A DNA stretch of 64,000 bases from Alloteropsis semialata (taxonomy: Eukaryota; Streptophyta; Magnoliopsida; Poales; Poaceae), in assembly GCA_004135705.1 (NCBI GenBank), contig CM014271.1, positions 53,699,463 through 53,763,462 of the forward strand, in the 5' to 3' direction. The notes beneath the pieces were generated by a model. It saw only the letters and a list, made by a program, of their open reading frames with translations, ran no database searches and had not been told where the DNA came from. Shown here piece after piece: positions 20,346 through 32,153 of this stretch. A program made the position numbers and the translations under genes. Numbering within the stretch: the stretch's first letter is position 1; each line of letters opens with the position of its first letter.

Positions 20346-22666
20346 CTATATACGAGGATGAAGTGCTTTTATATAAGTCTATATGGTGCAGTCATGTGTT
20401 ACTTTATGTTTATGAAATTTGCATAACTGGAAGGATCTAAATCTTTGCGTCTCTGTATTATTCTTTTAGTTTACGCATGTTTATTTGTTTTACATAGCAC
20501 TAGTAATGGTTTATTAAATATGTCGAAATTGAATATCTAATGAGAATAACTCACATATTTCCAATGTAGTGAATATTCAGAGAGAAGATGAGGATGGACT
20601 ATAAAGGAAATGGAAGAAATACGAGTAAGATGAAAAGGGCAGTGAAGGCTATTGTGAATGGATGCATATAGAGGAAGGACAAATGAAGGTTAGAATTATG
20701 TAAATTAGTCGTAGGTTTTGGTAAAGATTTGTAAAGGGGAATGGCATAAAAATGGAGGATCCAAGCACATAACGGTCCTACGATATAAATGAAATATACT
20801 TTATAAATAGAAGTAGCAAGTATTAGTAATTAACTAATAATGTGAAATTATCCAGTAGAATGTGGACTAACTAATAATCCAATAGAAGAATTAACTTCTT
20901 CTCCTTATCAAACGTAAGAAAAACTAGAAAGAAAGAGAGAACATTGCTGACATGCCCTTGGGTACGGTGCACGATGATGTGAACTTAGAAAAGTGTCGAT
21001 GGGTAGCAGTACTAGTAGATGGGCAAAACTTTGACCACAATGCTTTGAAGACGACATCATTAGGTAGCCGCTAACTTACTTTCACTATCAGTGATCTGTA
21101 GGGGCTAAGGAGTGGCAGACTAAAGTATTCTCGAGACTTGAGACTACATCACATCTGACAACAAACGAGCTGCTACAATTGCTTAGATCTATCTACCTTT
21201 TGACTGCAATAATATGCGGACTCTTGGTTCAATTTAAATTTTATAATTGTGTTGTATTTGTTTGGATCTGTAAAAAAAATGTCAAAGGCGTCATCATGTT
21301 ATGGACAATTAATGTTATGCATTTTTAAGTTATTAGATAATATGTCCTTTCCAGAGTAATTAATTATGAAAAAGAGAAATAACGGTTATCATTAGCTGTT
21401 GGTCAATCTCCCAAGTTTCAAATACTGTCCCAAATTGGTGGTTCAACAAATCAATTATGTGTATATATATGCTGTACAAGTATATGATGTTTCGATTTTG
21501 TTTGTTGTTTCGTCGTTTGTATCTTGTGCACGCACTCCAGTTTCTATGGAAGTAGCTGGAAGTACACGGATTTGCTCGACAAGTTTGAGGGGTTCCATCA
21601 CATTAAGAAAGAAGCCTTGTTGATCGCTAAAAGACAAAAGAGATGATTGGAGTAGATATGGTGTAATGGTTGCTTCTTGAAACTAGGATTTCTTAGATTT
21701 TTACTGCTTGTATCGAAATATGTGTCAATATTGATTTTTATCACGATATTAACCATTTATTTTATTAAAAATATTGTGTGTATATCATTTATTTTGTTTG
21801 TGATTTGCGCTATCAATATATGTACATTAAATGTGTCTTATTTTTTTCTACATTTCTATAAAATTTTTGAATAAGAGAAAGATAAGATGTTTTAGACAAA
21901 GTCAACAACGACAAATATTCTGATACAGAGATAGTATTAACCATGCATCCCTCTTGTTTTTATAGACTTCCAATTTCAAAGTTTCTTGCACCTTCTTTGA
22001 GCACGTGGAGATGAGAAAGGAAATAGAGACGGGCAACCATGAATGAGTGAAGAATGACATTTTTCCACTTATATGTTAGCTTATAATGTCATATTCACAA
22101 TAGCTACAACACATATCGTTTTTTGAGTTATTGTTAGGAGATCGAACTCGACCGCTTTATAGCCTCTTGGTAAGAAAAAAGAGAGCACATAATTGACACT
22201 TTTTATTACTGAAAACTATATTAATATCAACTTTTTTAGAATGGTTGTGGAAAAATTCAAGGGTTCACATCGCACGATCTGACGGCTAAGAAGGTGTAGG
22301 AACCAAAATAAGAGGAACCGGTGCATACCAAAATGGTGGGCCATATGCACCGGGTGCATACTCAATTGGTGGGACCCGCACCGGGGAAGTTGAGGTGGGA
22401 AAAATGTCTTTCCGATTTTTTTTATTTGATCAAGGGTACAATAGTAAATTGATAATTGTGGGGATAACGTTTAGAGTACTATAGTTTTGAATTGAATTGC
22501 TGATCAAGTATAGTTTGAGCCTTATAGGAGGTAGACCTTCTTAGATTTGGATGAACCTAGGCGGCCGCGGTTCGTGATCCAGTGGAACCCTAGGTGCCGA
22601 TTTGGATGAACCCTAGGCGCCGCGATCCGTGATCCAGGAACCCTAGGTGGCGGCGATGTTGATCTC
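20346..22666. other. AT-rich intergenic DNA
   Basis: No gene is recognised in this 2.3-kb stretch. An imperfect tandem repeat of about 60 bp ('gatttggatgaaccctaggcg') lies at 22541-22655, directly beside the T1 LTR. 'gaccgg tgcat' blocks near 22310-22390 hint at another small element. Confidence 0.35.
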
Positions 22667-25123
22667 TGTAACACTCTAAAATTTCGTTTTCTAAATTAGT
22701 AATTAATTTGCTAGGTTTTTGTGTGAGCATTCAGAAAATTTAGACAAATTAAAATCCTTTTCAAAAATAAAATCAACCCTAGGTTTAGAAACTTGTTTGT
22801 GCATTTCATGCCGATACATCGTTTTCATGTATGTTTGTTTTTGTATGCTAGTTCAAAACCTTAAAGACCCAAAGTCCCAGTTCAACCTGGACAAAACCTT
22901 TTTTCCCAAACTCGGCCCAGGTTTCTTTCTCCTTTCTTCTTTTTCTCCTTGGTCCAAAACCAAACCACGCAGCCCAACCCAAAGTCAGCCCAGCCTCATC
23001 TCCCCTCGGCCCAAACAGATCCAACCCAGGCCCAAACAGATCCATTCCCTTCCCCCTTCCCCTTTCACGCAGGAAGCCACCACGCCGGCCCTTCTCTCCC
23101 CCTGTGTCGCCCCCCTCTTTCACGCAAAAATCACGCACAGTTTAATTGCCATTACGGCAATGAATGGCAGCAGGAAACTGCCGCCCCCCTTTAATCCAGA
23201 AACCGTCGCTCCTCCTGGCCCTTCTCCCCCTCACGCAGTGCTGCAGCAAAACGTCCGCCCCCTCCATTCCATAATTCCAGGACAGTGCCCCCTTCTTCCC
23301 TTCTCTGTTCTCCATCAAAACTCCCGTGGCTGAGCCCCCTCATTTCCCTCCGTTTCTGTGCACCAAACCTGCTCGCCGTCGTCGTGTCCCAGCCTGCAGT
23401 TTCTTCCTCGACGGAGTGCCGTCAAGGTAAAGCCGCCGCCATCGCCGTTGCTTTGCTGCTGCCCGAGCTGTCCCTCATCCCTCCTCTCTTTTTCCATGGC
23501 TGCTGCACAGGAACGCCAGGAGACTACCCCGACGTCCAGAATCGCGACACCGAGGCCGCGACTTCGTCTTCCAAGGCCGACCACGCCCTCGAGACCTGTT
23601 CTGCTCTCTCCACGGTGCGCCAATCCCCGCTGCTCGTCTTCCCTGAGTAAGACTCAAGATGGATTCGCGGCGACATCCTCTCTCTCTCTAGGGCCAAACC
23701 GTTTTCGTTTCTGAGCACTGCGGTGATTGGAATGCGTGTATAGTTTGCGAGCAGTACGAGGCCGGCTTTGATCAAGAGTTTGAAGACCAAGATCAGCAGC
23801 AATATTTTGAGGAAGGCAAGTGTAACATGATTTATCCTTGATACCTATTCACCTATTAATCATGTTATTCATTCATGCATGTGTCTAATTTGTTAAACCT
23901 TAGGAATGACTAGTCTTGTTTATCCTATATTCCTTGTTACCTTGGGTTTATGCATATGGGTAGATATGTTAGTTGTTGCTATGCTTGCCAACCGCTAATG
24001 TTCGTTATGAAATAATAATCATGACTAATGATATACTTGGAACCTTATTAAAATGTGCTTTTTAGCAACTTGGTTTAGGGAGCTTGAGCATGTGTTTGCA
24101 TTGCTCTAAGCGTCTCTTCTTAAGGTTCCGTTCTTAAAGCGGCCACCCAGGAAAACCGTACAACCACAGGAATCACATGGCTCTGGTCTTGACTAAGTAA
24201 ACTGTACGGCTCTAGCTTGTCTAGTGGTTACCGAAAGGCGCAAGTGGGGCTGCCAGGTTTAAGTGTGGACCTCAGTCAGTTCTCGTTGGGGTTTGTGTGT
24301 GATGGATTTGTGTGATGTTTTGGCTGGAGCCTGGAGGGGTCCATGCGCCTGTCAGGAAACCGTGGCGGCCACTAGCTTGCTAGGGTGTCTTTTGAAAGGT
24401 CTCGTAGTGAAACCCTGTACTCATTTCACGTGGTGTGAAGGGAGTGCGTGCCCAAGGCAAGGGGGATCACGACCGGTGGTGAAAGTGTACAACCTCTGCA
24501 GAGTGTAAAACTGTTATAACAGCCGTGCTCACGGTCAAGAGCGGCCTGGATCCTTTTCGAGCGGTTCCTTGTTTTCTAAAGTAATGTTTAACGATGATGT
24601 TGGTTACTTATAATATCTCACATGTTTTTCTAAATGTGGGTTACAACCGGGTTGTCATATAATTATAGTAATACAGGTTAATTCTAAAATCAATCAACTA
24701 AAAATGCTAACCGCAGTTTAAACCTTGCATAGTCTTTTGAGCCTCATTTAATCATGTTATGCTTGCTAAGTAAGATGGATTACTTACACTTGCTTCATAT
24801 CAACAAAATCCCGGATGGGTACTCAGAGGAGCCGCCAGTGGATGTTTTTGTTTTCCCCGAGGAGTTCCCGGACTTCTAGGCAATGCATTCCCCCAGTCAG
24901 AGTCCCTGTGGAGATGTTCTGGAGTTAGACTACATCAGGCTTCCGCTACTTTGATAAACTCGTTAATAAATGTAATGCCTGTGATGTAAGACTTGTTATG
25001 ATTTATGTTATCGAGCACTGTTTTCCTTTCTTTGATATTCATTTCTGAGCTATATGTGTGTAAAGACTTCCTGGGTACACATATAGTAGCATTCAGATTT
25101 CCTTCGTAAATCCGGGTGTGACA
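22667..25123 (+). repeat. 5' LTR of T1
   Basis: The LTR is 2457 bp, from TGTAACACTCTAAAATTTCG to CCGGGTGTGACA. LTRs over 2 kb are usual for Tekay/del elements. The GC-rich middle (22900-23650) has open frames, but these have no protein-family signal. A related LTR lies inverted at 50964-53835. The preceding ATCTC is the candidate target duplication. Confidence 0.88.
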
Positions 25124-25126
25124 GAG

Positions 25127-25139
25127 TGGTATCAAAGCC
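25127..25139 (+). promoter_or_regulatory. primer binding site of T1
   Basis: TGGTATCAAAGCC follows the LTR after GAG. It matches the usual initiator-methionine tRNA site (TGGTATCAGAGC) with one change. Confidence 0.85.
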
Positions 25140-25721
25140 AGGTTGACTGTAGGATGCGCAGCCTAGAGTAGAATGGTCGTTTAGAGTTTATACTCCTTGC
25201 TTTATTTCATTTTGATTTAACCTTGGTTATTTTATTTATTGATTATACATACCTCATTTTATTTATTCAATCTATCCTTGTTTTGCCTTGTCAGTAATTT
25301 ATTAAAAATCTTTGCTTATACTTCTATCCTTATCTATTGCAAAATTTGACTTTCCCCGTTGTTTTCTTTCATGAGATAGGCTCGAATCACCATAGATGAG
25401 GATCTTTAGGTTTGTCCCATGAGTTGTAATAAAACGACTTAGATGCGTTTTGAGTTTGTTTTTAGTTCTCATGTGTGAACCAGTGCTCTTGGGTGATTGA
25501 ATAAATTGTCATTATGATTAATGCATGAGTTGGCTTTTTGTAATGATTGTGATGATTGTGGGTTCTATACTCACAAGCATCTAGATATAGGTTTAAGTTA
25601 AGTGTGTAAATTGTTGGGAGGGTTTTTGCTCTGCACATCTATCATTTACATACCCTTGTCCAGAATCAGATTATGGTTATCTTGGATGGTTGAATAATAG
25701 TAATATTAATGTCTTTATCAG

Positions 25722-26900
25722 ATGGCCAGTGGCAGAAGAGGTAACCAGGGAGGAAACCAACCCACTGTGGAGCAACTTCTGGCCCAGCAGAATCAAATCA
25801 TGCAGCAGTTGGCTCAAACCATGGCAATGATGCAACAAAACCAGCAGAACCAACCTCCTCATCCACCACATCCCGCTCCACCCAGGGACAAGCGTGGAGA
25901 ATTCATGAAGGGTCGTCCACCAACCTTCTCCAGTGCAAGTAATCCTTTGCAAGCGGTGGACTGGCTCAAGGCAGTGGACCGGCAGCTTGACATTGCTCAA
26001 TGTGATGATCGTGAGAAGGTTCTTTATGGGTCAGGCCAACTACAAGGAGCAGCCCTGGACTGGTGGGATGCATATCAGTATGCTCACCCTCACCCTAATC
26101 AGATCACTTGGCTGGAATTCTGCGAGAGCTTCCGTTCTCACCATGTGCCGGATGGCTTGATGATACTGAAGCGTCAGGAGTTCTTGGCATTGAAGCAGGG
26201 ATCTATGACTGTCACGGCTTACCGTGATAAATTTATTGAACTATCAAGGTATGCTCCAGAGGAGGTCTCCACAGATGATAAGAAACAGAGGCTCTTTCTG
26301 TTGGGATTGAATGATGGGCTACAATACCAACTAATGACGCACACTTTTGAGAACTTTCAAAAGTTGGTTGACAAAGCTCTGATGCTTGAGCATAAGCGCA
26401 AGGAGATAGAAGAAAAGAAGAGGAAGTATATGGGCCAACAGTCTGGAAGCAGCTCGCGTCCTCGCTACAATCCATCAATGGGTAATCAGCCTCGCTTTCA
26501 GGGATCTTCTCCTCAGACAGGCCGTCCGCAGTACCAGCAGCGCCCCTAGAACCAGCAGCAGCAGCAGTACAGGCCTCAGAACCCACAGCTGAAAGCTCAA
26601 GCTCCACCACTCACACAGGCCAACACAACACCCGTGACTCCAAGGGTGTGTTACAGTTGTGGTGAACCGGGGCATTTTGCTAACAATTGTCCTAAGAAGA
26701 TGGGACAGAACACCGGTAGGCAGCAACAAGGCCCACGTAATGGAGGACAGCAGAACTATGCCCGAGGCAAAGTTAATCATGTGAATGCGGAGGCTGCGCA
26801 AGAAGCAACAGATGTGGTGATCGGTACGTTTTCAGTGAACTCAAATCCTGCATCAGTATTATTTGATTCTGGAGCATCGCATGCTTTTATATCTGCCCTG
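25722..26900 (+). pseudogene. T1 gag and start of protease, stopped and interrupted
   Basis: Gag starts MASGRRGNQGG and has a glutamine-rich N-terminus. A Retrotrans_gag domain follows at about residues 75-195 (WLKAVDRQLDI...LDWWDAYQ...EFLALKQGSMTV). A TAG at 26547-26549 ends the frame at residue 275, but coding continues in the same frame. It gives a glutamine-rich linker, a zinc knuckle CYSCGEPGHFANNC (about 26650-26690) and the protease active site FDSGASHAFI. Sequence homology ends abruptly at 26900, where the LTR of G2 begins. The product is therefore broken twice. Confidence 0.9.
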
Positions 26901-28753
26901 TGTTGACACCGGATTTTCGCGCCTGACATGCTGAGTCAGATGATGACGTGGTGAGGATGAGGCTGCGCAGTGGACCCGTTGACTGGTCAAGGCCGAGGAT
27001 GACAGAGAAGGAAGCCGATGTTGAAGAGGGGTCCGATAAAGCAGGAGTCCGACACGATGACGAGTTCAAGAGGAAAGACGCGTCGGCTAAGAAGGAAGCG
27101 TATCAGATTCAGGGACTGTTTCCTTTTCAGAAGGCGTATAGGAGTCCCGTTGTATCTTAAAGTTTAGTTTGCTTTATTTAGTTAGTCTGGTCCGATCAGG
27201 ACTCTCTATGACCAGGGTATAAATATGAACCCTCGTCCATTGTAAAGAATAATCCTCACAATCAATACAACCCGGCTTCACGCCAAAACCCTAGTAGTAA
27301 TTACCGACGAAGCTCATTGGTGGACGGGCTGCATCAGTTCTGATCTCCGGCTTACCAGTAAGTTAGTCAATTTATCGAACTAATATAGGCTTTGAATTGA
27401 GGCGCATCGCCCTTTCTCGTTTATATTGTTCAACCGATTTATCTCTGAATAATCAAGATTGATATAGATTCCCTACGTCGGAGCTAGATCAGTATTGATT
27501 ATTCAACAGATTATCGTTTATCGGACTATACTTTAAGCCTAGATTCCCTACGTCGGAGCTAGGTATCAAGATTAGTCTAGATTCCCTACGTCGGAGCTAG
27601 AGTAATCTTGGTTATTAAAGGTAGTCTTTGCGGTTTGTTGGAGTTGCTAGATTGGTTTAGATCTACGCCATGTGAATCAATTCTACTTCTTCAACGGCTT
27701 TGAGCATGGGTCTTGGTCCGATTTAAGCAATATTTATCTTACAGCATCATTCTATGTCCGATCTTGCTTTGTGGTTTAATCTGGTTGTTCTTTGAGTATT
27801 ACATTGGTGTAGATTCCCTACGTCGGAGCTGGATCTTTGTAATATGCTTAGATTAATCTTTGACTGTCATGTTTGGTCTAGATTCCCTACGTCGGAGCTA
27901 GGTTCATCTTGATTAGTTGAAGGAAGCTTTGGTTACGCCTTATTGCTATTTGAATGTTAAGTGTGGTGTAGATTCCCTACGTCGGAGCTGGATCTTGCTT
28001 AATTATTCAGTAGCATATCTTAGAATCAGAACGTATCTGTTAATGTTTTATTTGCTTATTTTGCTTAATCTGATCAACACCTGTGCGAGCATCTTGTTTA
28101 ATTGACAGGTTGATGAGTCGAGTCTGATTATCTAGCTATCTGATCTGATCATAGCTGGAGAAATCTAGATTCCCTACGTCGGAGCTAGATTTCTCTGAAA
28201 AGGCTATAGTCCGATCGGCTGGTTAGATGGTCCGATAAGACAAGTTAAACTGGTAATTAGACAAGGTGGACAATGTATCGGCTTACACTGTGATTATTTA
28301 ATATCTTGTTTCAAGACACAGCTGATCCATTATTTTACATATTGGCCTTGTTATATGCTTTATTTCATTATTCAAAGGCTAGCCTGGTATATCAATCAAG
28401 GTCCGATCCTGATTGGTCCGATTCTGAGGTCCGACTTGGTGTCTGATTGAGGTCCGATCACTCGGTCCGATTGACGTCATCATTGAGGTCTGATTCTGAG
28501 GTCCGATCGGTATCGGCCGATGCGTGTCTGATTGGGTCTTCGCTAAAATTCGACGTTACTCCATCGTCTGAAATAGAGCCAGCACAATCATAGAGCAATT
28601 TAACTGTTTTATTCCCTTGTCAATTTCGGGTCAAATTGACTGGCACGCCGCGAACCTGAACTGGAGTGTAGACTGGCACTGGAGCGAAGCTGATCTCCCT
28701 GGTCTTCTTGTGCTGCACGCGGGGAATACGTCCGCCGATTTTCCGCGTCAACA
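26901..28753 (+). repeat. 5' LTR of G2
   Basis: The LTR runs from TGTTGACACCGG to GCGTCAACA, 1853 bp. A TATA box (GTATAAATATGAACC) lies near 27217-27231. Seven copies of a 21-base motif occur between 27465 and 28186, and TCCGAT-type hexamers cluster at 28400-28530. Confidence 0.88.
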
Positions 28754-28759
28754 CATTTT

Positions 28760-28777
28760 TGGCACGCCCAGTGGGAC
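28760..28777 (+). promoter_or_regulatory. primer binding site of G2
   Basis: TGGCACGCCCAGTGGGAC follows the LTR after six bases. The tRNA could not be named. The spacing and flanking ACATTTT are the same as in G1. Confidence 0.65.
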
Positions 28778-28795
28778 ACGAGAAACAAATCCAAG

Positions 28796-31700
28796 ATGTC
28801 GTCGTCTGATGCTGAACAAGAAACTGCAGCAAGACTTGCTGCTGAGAAAGAAGCTGCTGAGAAGGCTAAGAACGACAGAAACAAGACGCCTGAGGTGACC
28901 ATGCCCGTTACAAAGGCCGATCTATCCAAAGCCCAGTTGGATGCAGTTCAGGCCCAAATTGATGCGTTTGAGAAGCTGTGCCTTGGCCAATTCGGGCGTA
29001 ATCGCTCAGGTCCTATACTCAAAGGTCCTCTCCCGGATCCAGAGTTGATTAAGAAGACCACTGATGCACGGGAGCACCAAGTCAACATGACGGAGATGAT
29101 TCACCAGGCTGTTCATCATGCATTGATCAACCAATCAGCAGATTCTGCAGGAGCATCAGGATCAGGAAGAGGAAAAGAAACTACAGATAATACCATGACC
29201 GTTGCTCCACAGATGCCAATTGCTCCACCACCTCCTGTTGAACTGGCCAACGGTTTTCTGTTGATGGCCGATGGAACTATTGTCGGCCCACATGGTGAAA
29301 AGTATGCCAGGACTTTGAGCGAACAAGAAAAACAACCTGCAGCTGCAAGGCTACGTACAGAGGTTCCTTCACATCAGCGTATGGTCGGAGATTACAATAA
29401 CTATGTGATGGACATAGCTGATGGGATGCCACATGGGAATCAACAGTCCGATTGGTCACAAAAGATAGCCGAGGTGATTCCAGAATCAATTCGGCTTGAA
29501 GCCTAAAGATGAAGCGAGGTTGTATCGGCACCCGTACCCATCTTACTTTGATGCAGTGCCACTTCCTCCACGTTACAGAGTGCCGGATTTTTCAAAATTC
29601 TCCGGGCAAGATGATATGACCACCATCGAGCATGTGAGCCGATTCTTGGCTCAGTGTGGTGAGGCTGCCTCAGAGGAGGGACTTCGGCTCAGATTTTTCC
29701 CTCTATCACTATCAGGGCCGGCGTTTACCTGGTTTACGTCGTTGCCAGCAGGATCAGTCACAGGGTGGTCCGATATGGAAAAGCAGTTCCATAAATACTT
29801 CTTTTCTGGTCTCAATGAGATGAAGATCTCTGATTTGATTGCTATCAGGCAGAGGAATGATGAGACCGTCAAGGAGTACATTCAACGGTTCCGTGACACT
29901 AGGAATCGATGCTATAGTTTGAAGCTATCTGACATACAATTGGCCGAGCTTGCATTCCAAGGTTTGCTCGCGCCGATTAAGGAAAAGTTTTCTGCTCAGG
30001 AGTTTGAGACATTGGGGCAATTGGTTCAGAAAGTGTCAGCTCATGAGGTCCGATATCAGGAGATGAAGCGCATGAAGTTTTCTAAACAAGTATCTTATCT
30101 CTCTGATACTGAAGAAGAGGCTGATGTTAACATAGCTGAATGGACTAAATCCAAGAAGCCAGTGTCGCTCCCGTGGATCAAACAGAATCCTGAGAAGTTT
30201 GGTTTCGACATAACAAAGGCCGATAAGATTTTTGATTTGCTGCTCAGTGAGAAGCTTATCCAGCTTTCTCCAAATCACTCAATTCCATCGGCCGATGAGT
30301 TGAAGAAACGTAAATATTGCAAATGGCACAACTCGACATCTCACGAGACCAATGAATGCAAAGTGTTCAGAAGGGAGATCCAATTGGCTATTGAGTCAGG
30401 CAAGATCAAGTTTGAAGACAGCAAGAAAGCCATGAAGATCGATGGTCATCCCTTTCCCAATAACTTTGCTGATTTCTCCTTTTCTGTTAATATGGTTGAT
30501 GCTAATGAAAAGGGGAAGTTCAAAGTGCTTACATCGGACCACGCCAAGAGTTCTGGTGCCGTTGATCCTGCTGTTCAAGTTACTATTGAAGAGCTACGCA
30601 GGAATCATCAGGCGTTTGGGCGTGAATCTAATGCTCCTGGTGGATATCGGCCGCGTGTGACTTCCCAAATGTTGATCAACAAATACAAGAGGCAGCAGGC
30701 AGCAGTCCGAGCGTGGAGAGAACGCGAGGAACGGCGACGTCAGAGGCGTGAATATCAAGCAAGGCGCCTTGATGAAGAGTTTGATGATCAACGCCGACGT
30801 GATGACAGGTCCGATGGCCGACGCCGATATAATAAGTGGTCCGATGACCGACGCCGACATAATGAGTGGTCCGATGACCGACGCCGGTATGATAACAGGA
30901 CCGATGGCCGGCGCTGGTTTGATGATAGAGTAGATGATCGCCATCACTACGGTTATAGGTCCGATTGGTATACAGATGGACGTCAAGCTTATAACCGGTA
31001 CGATCAAGATGATGATCATTGGGGGTGTCCTTTCTTCGTGTACTGCTGGAACGAGAAGCTTAGGCTGCCATCGAAAGCAGATTGTCCTGAATGCAGCTTC
31101 CAGTATGAAGAATACAGAGCTTCCAAGAGAGGCCGACGATCAGTTCATGAACGGATCGGCGTCAGGATCGATGATCATCATCAAAGAGATGAAGGCCGGG
31201 TTAACACTCATGGCCACAAAAATAATGAAGGCCGAGTTGATGCTCATGGCCCTGAAAAAATGGAAGAGAAGGCTCCAGTTCAAAATCGGACTGAAGAACC
31301 TCCAATGAGGCCTGGACAGTGGTGCCCGTCAGGGATTTCCAAGTCCAAGAAGAGACGTGTGCAACGCTTACGTTATAATGAGCAGATTCAGGAACAGGAA
31401 CTGGCAAAAGAGAAGAAGTGGCGCGTCAAGATGGCCAATGATGATGAAGCAAGCACATCGGCCGCAATAAATATGGTTTTGATGTTGCCTTTTGATTTCG
31501 CTGCTCCTGATGAACAAGACGACCATGAGGTCGATTATGAACTGGAAGAAGCCGCTGCATGTTTGGTTCTTGATTCAGAAAAGGCGGTTTTTGAGAAGCC
31601 AAATGCAAATGGGTATCGGCACCTGAAGCCTCTGTACATCAAGGGATACGTTGATGGGAAGCCGATGACCAAGATGCTGGTTGATGGAGGAGCTGCTGTC

Positions 31701-32153
31701 AATCTCATGCCCTATTCTACATTCCGTAAGCTGGGTAAAGGGATTGATGATTTGATCAAGACCAATATGACGCTTAAGGACTTTGGCGGGAATGTTTCAG
31801 AGCCTCGGGGGGCAATTCATGTGGAATTGACCATCGGCAGCAAAACATTGCCGACTACCTTCTTTGTGATTGATGGCCGAGGTTCCTACAGTATGCTCCT
31901 CGGACGTGATTGGATTCATGCCAACTGTTGCATCCCATCCACTATGCACCAATGCTTGATCCAATGGCAGGGCAACAAAGTGGAGATAGTCCCAGCTGAT
32001 GATTCGGTTAGCATTGCTACAGCCGAGTCAACAATTTGGGAATTTGAAGGAGTTGAATGCCTGTCAGGAAAAGTGTGGGATGGTGACTTCCTCAAGGTGT
32101 CCGATCAAGGACTAAAGCCGATCCAAGCAGTCGGCTCTGAGACATTGTTTTAA
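28796..32153 (+). pseudogene. G2 gag-protease polyprotein, frameshifted
   Basis: The frame opens at MSSSDAEQETAA (28796) and stops at 29506. From about 29485 the homologous coding moves to the next frame, consistent with one inserted base in 29480-29495. The second frame carries Retrotrans_gag (YRVPDFSKFSGQD...RDTRNRCYSLKLSD), a C-x2-H-x4-H-x4-C zinc site (CKWHNSTSHETNEC), and an Arg/Asp-rich stretch of 30-base repeats (about 30808-30930). It also has a cysteine cluster (CPFFVYCW...ADCPEC) and a protease-like region. The catalytic triplet there is D-G-G (LVDGGAAVNLMPY), as known in several Tat-type elements, not D-T-G. The frame ends in TAA at 32151. Confidence 0.88.

Larger units (their letters stand above)
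22667..26900 (+). mobile_element. Tekay/del-type Ty3/gypsy element T1, 5' half
   Basis: A very long LTR is followed by an initiator-methionine primer site and a chromovirus-type gag with a CCHC knuckle and protease. At 26900/26901 the protease is interrupted by element G2. The remainder of T1 should resume after G2 but is not in the visible sequence, because the gap intervenes. Confidence 0.88.

Noticed and set aside
22719..23802. Open frames in the T1 LTR
   Set aside because: They lie in the GC-rich centre of a long LTR, have low-complexity translations, and are not shared with the second LTR.
24263..24508. Short frame also found inverted at 51601-51810
   Set aside because: It is conserved only because both places are the same LTR region.
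27465..28186. Regularly repeated 21-mer resembling a CRISPR array
   Set aside because: Spacing is irregular, the context is a plant LTR, and no cas-like gene exists. It is reported as an LTR motif instead.
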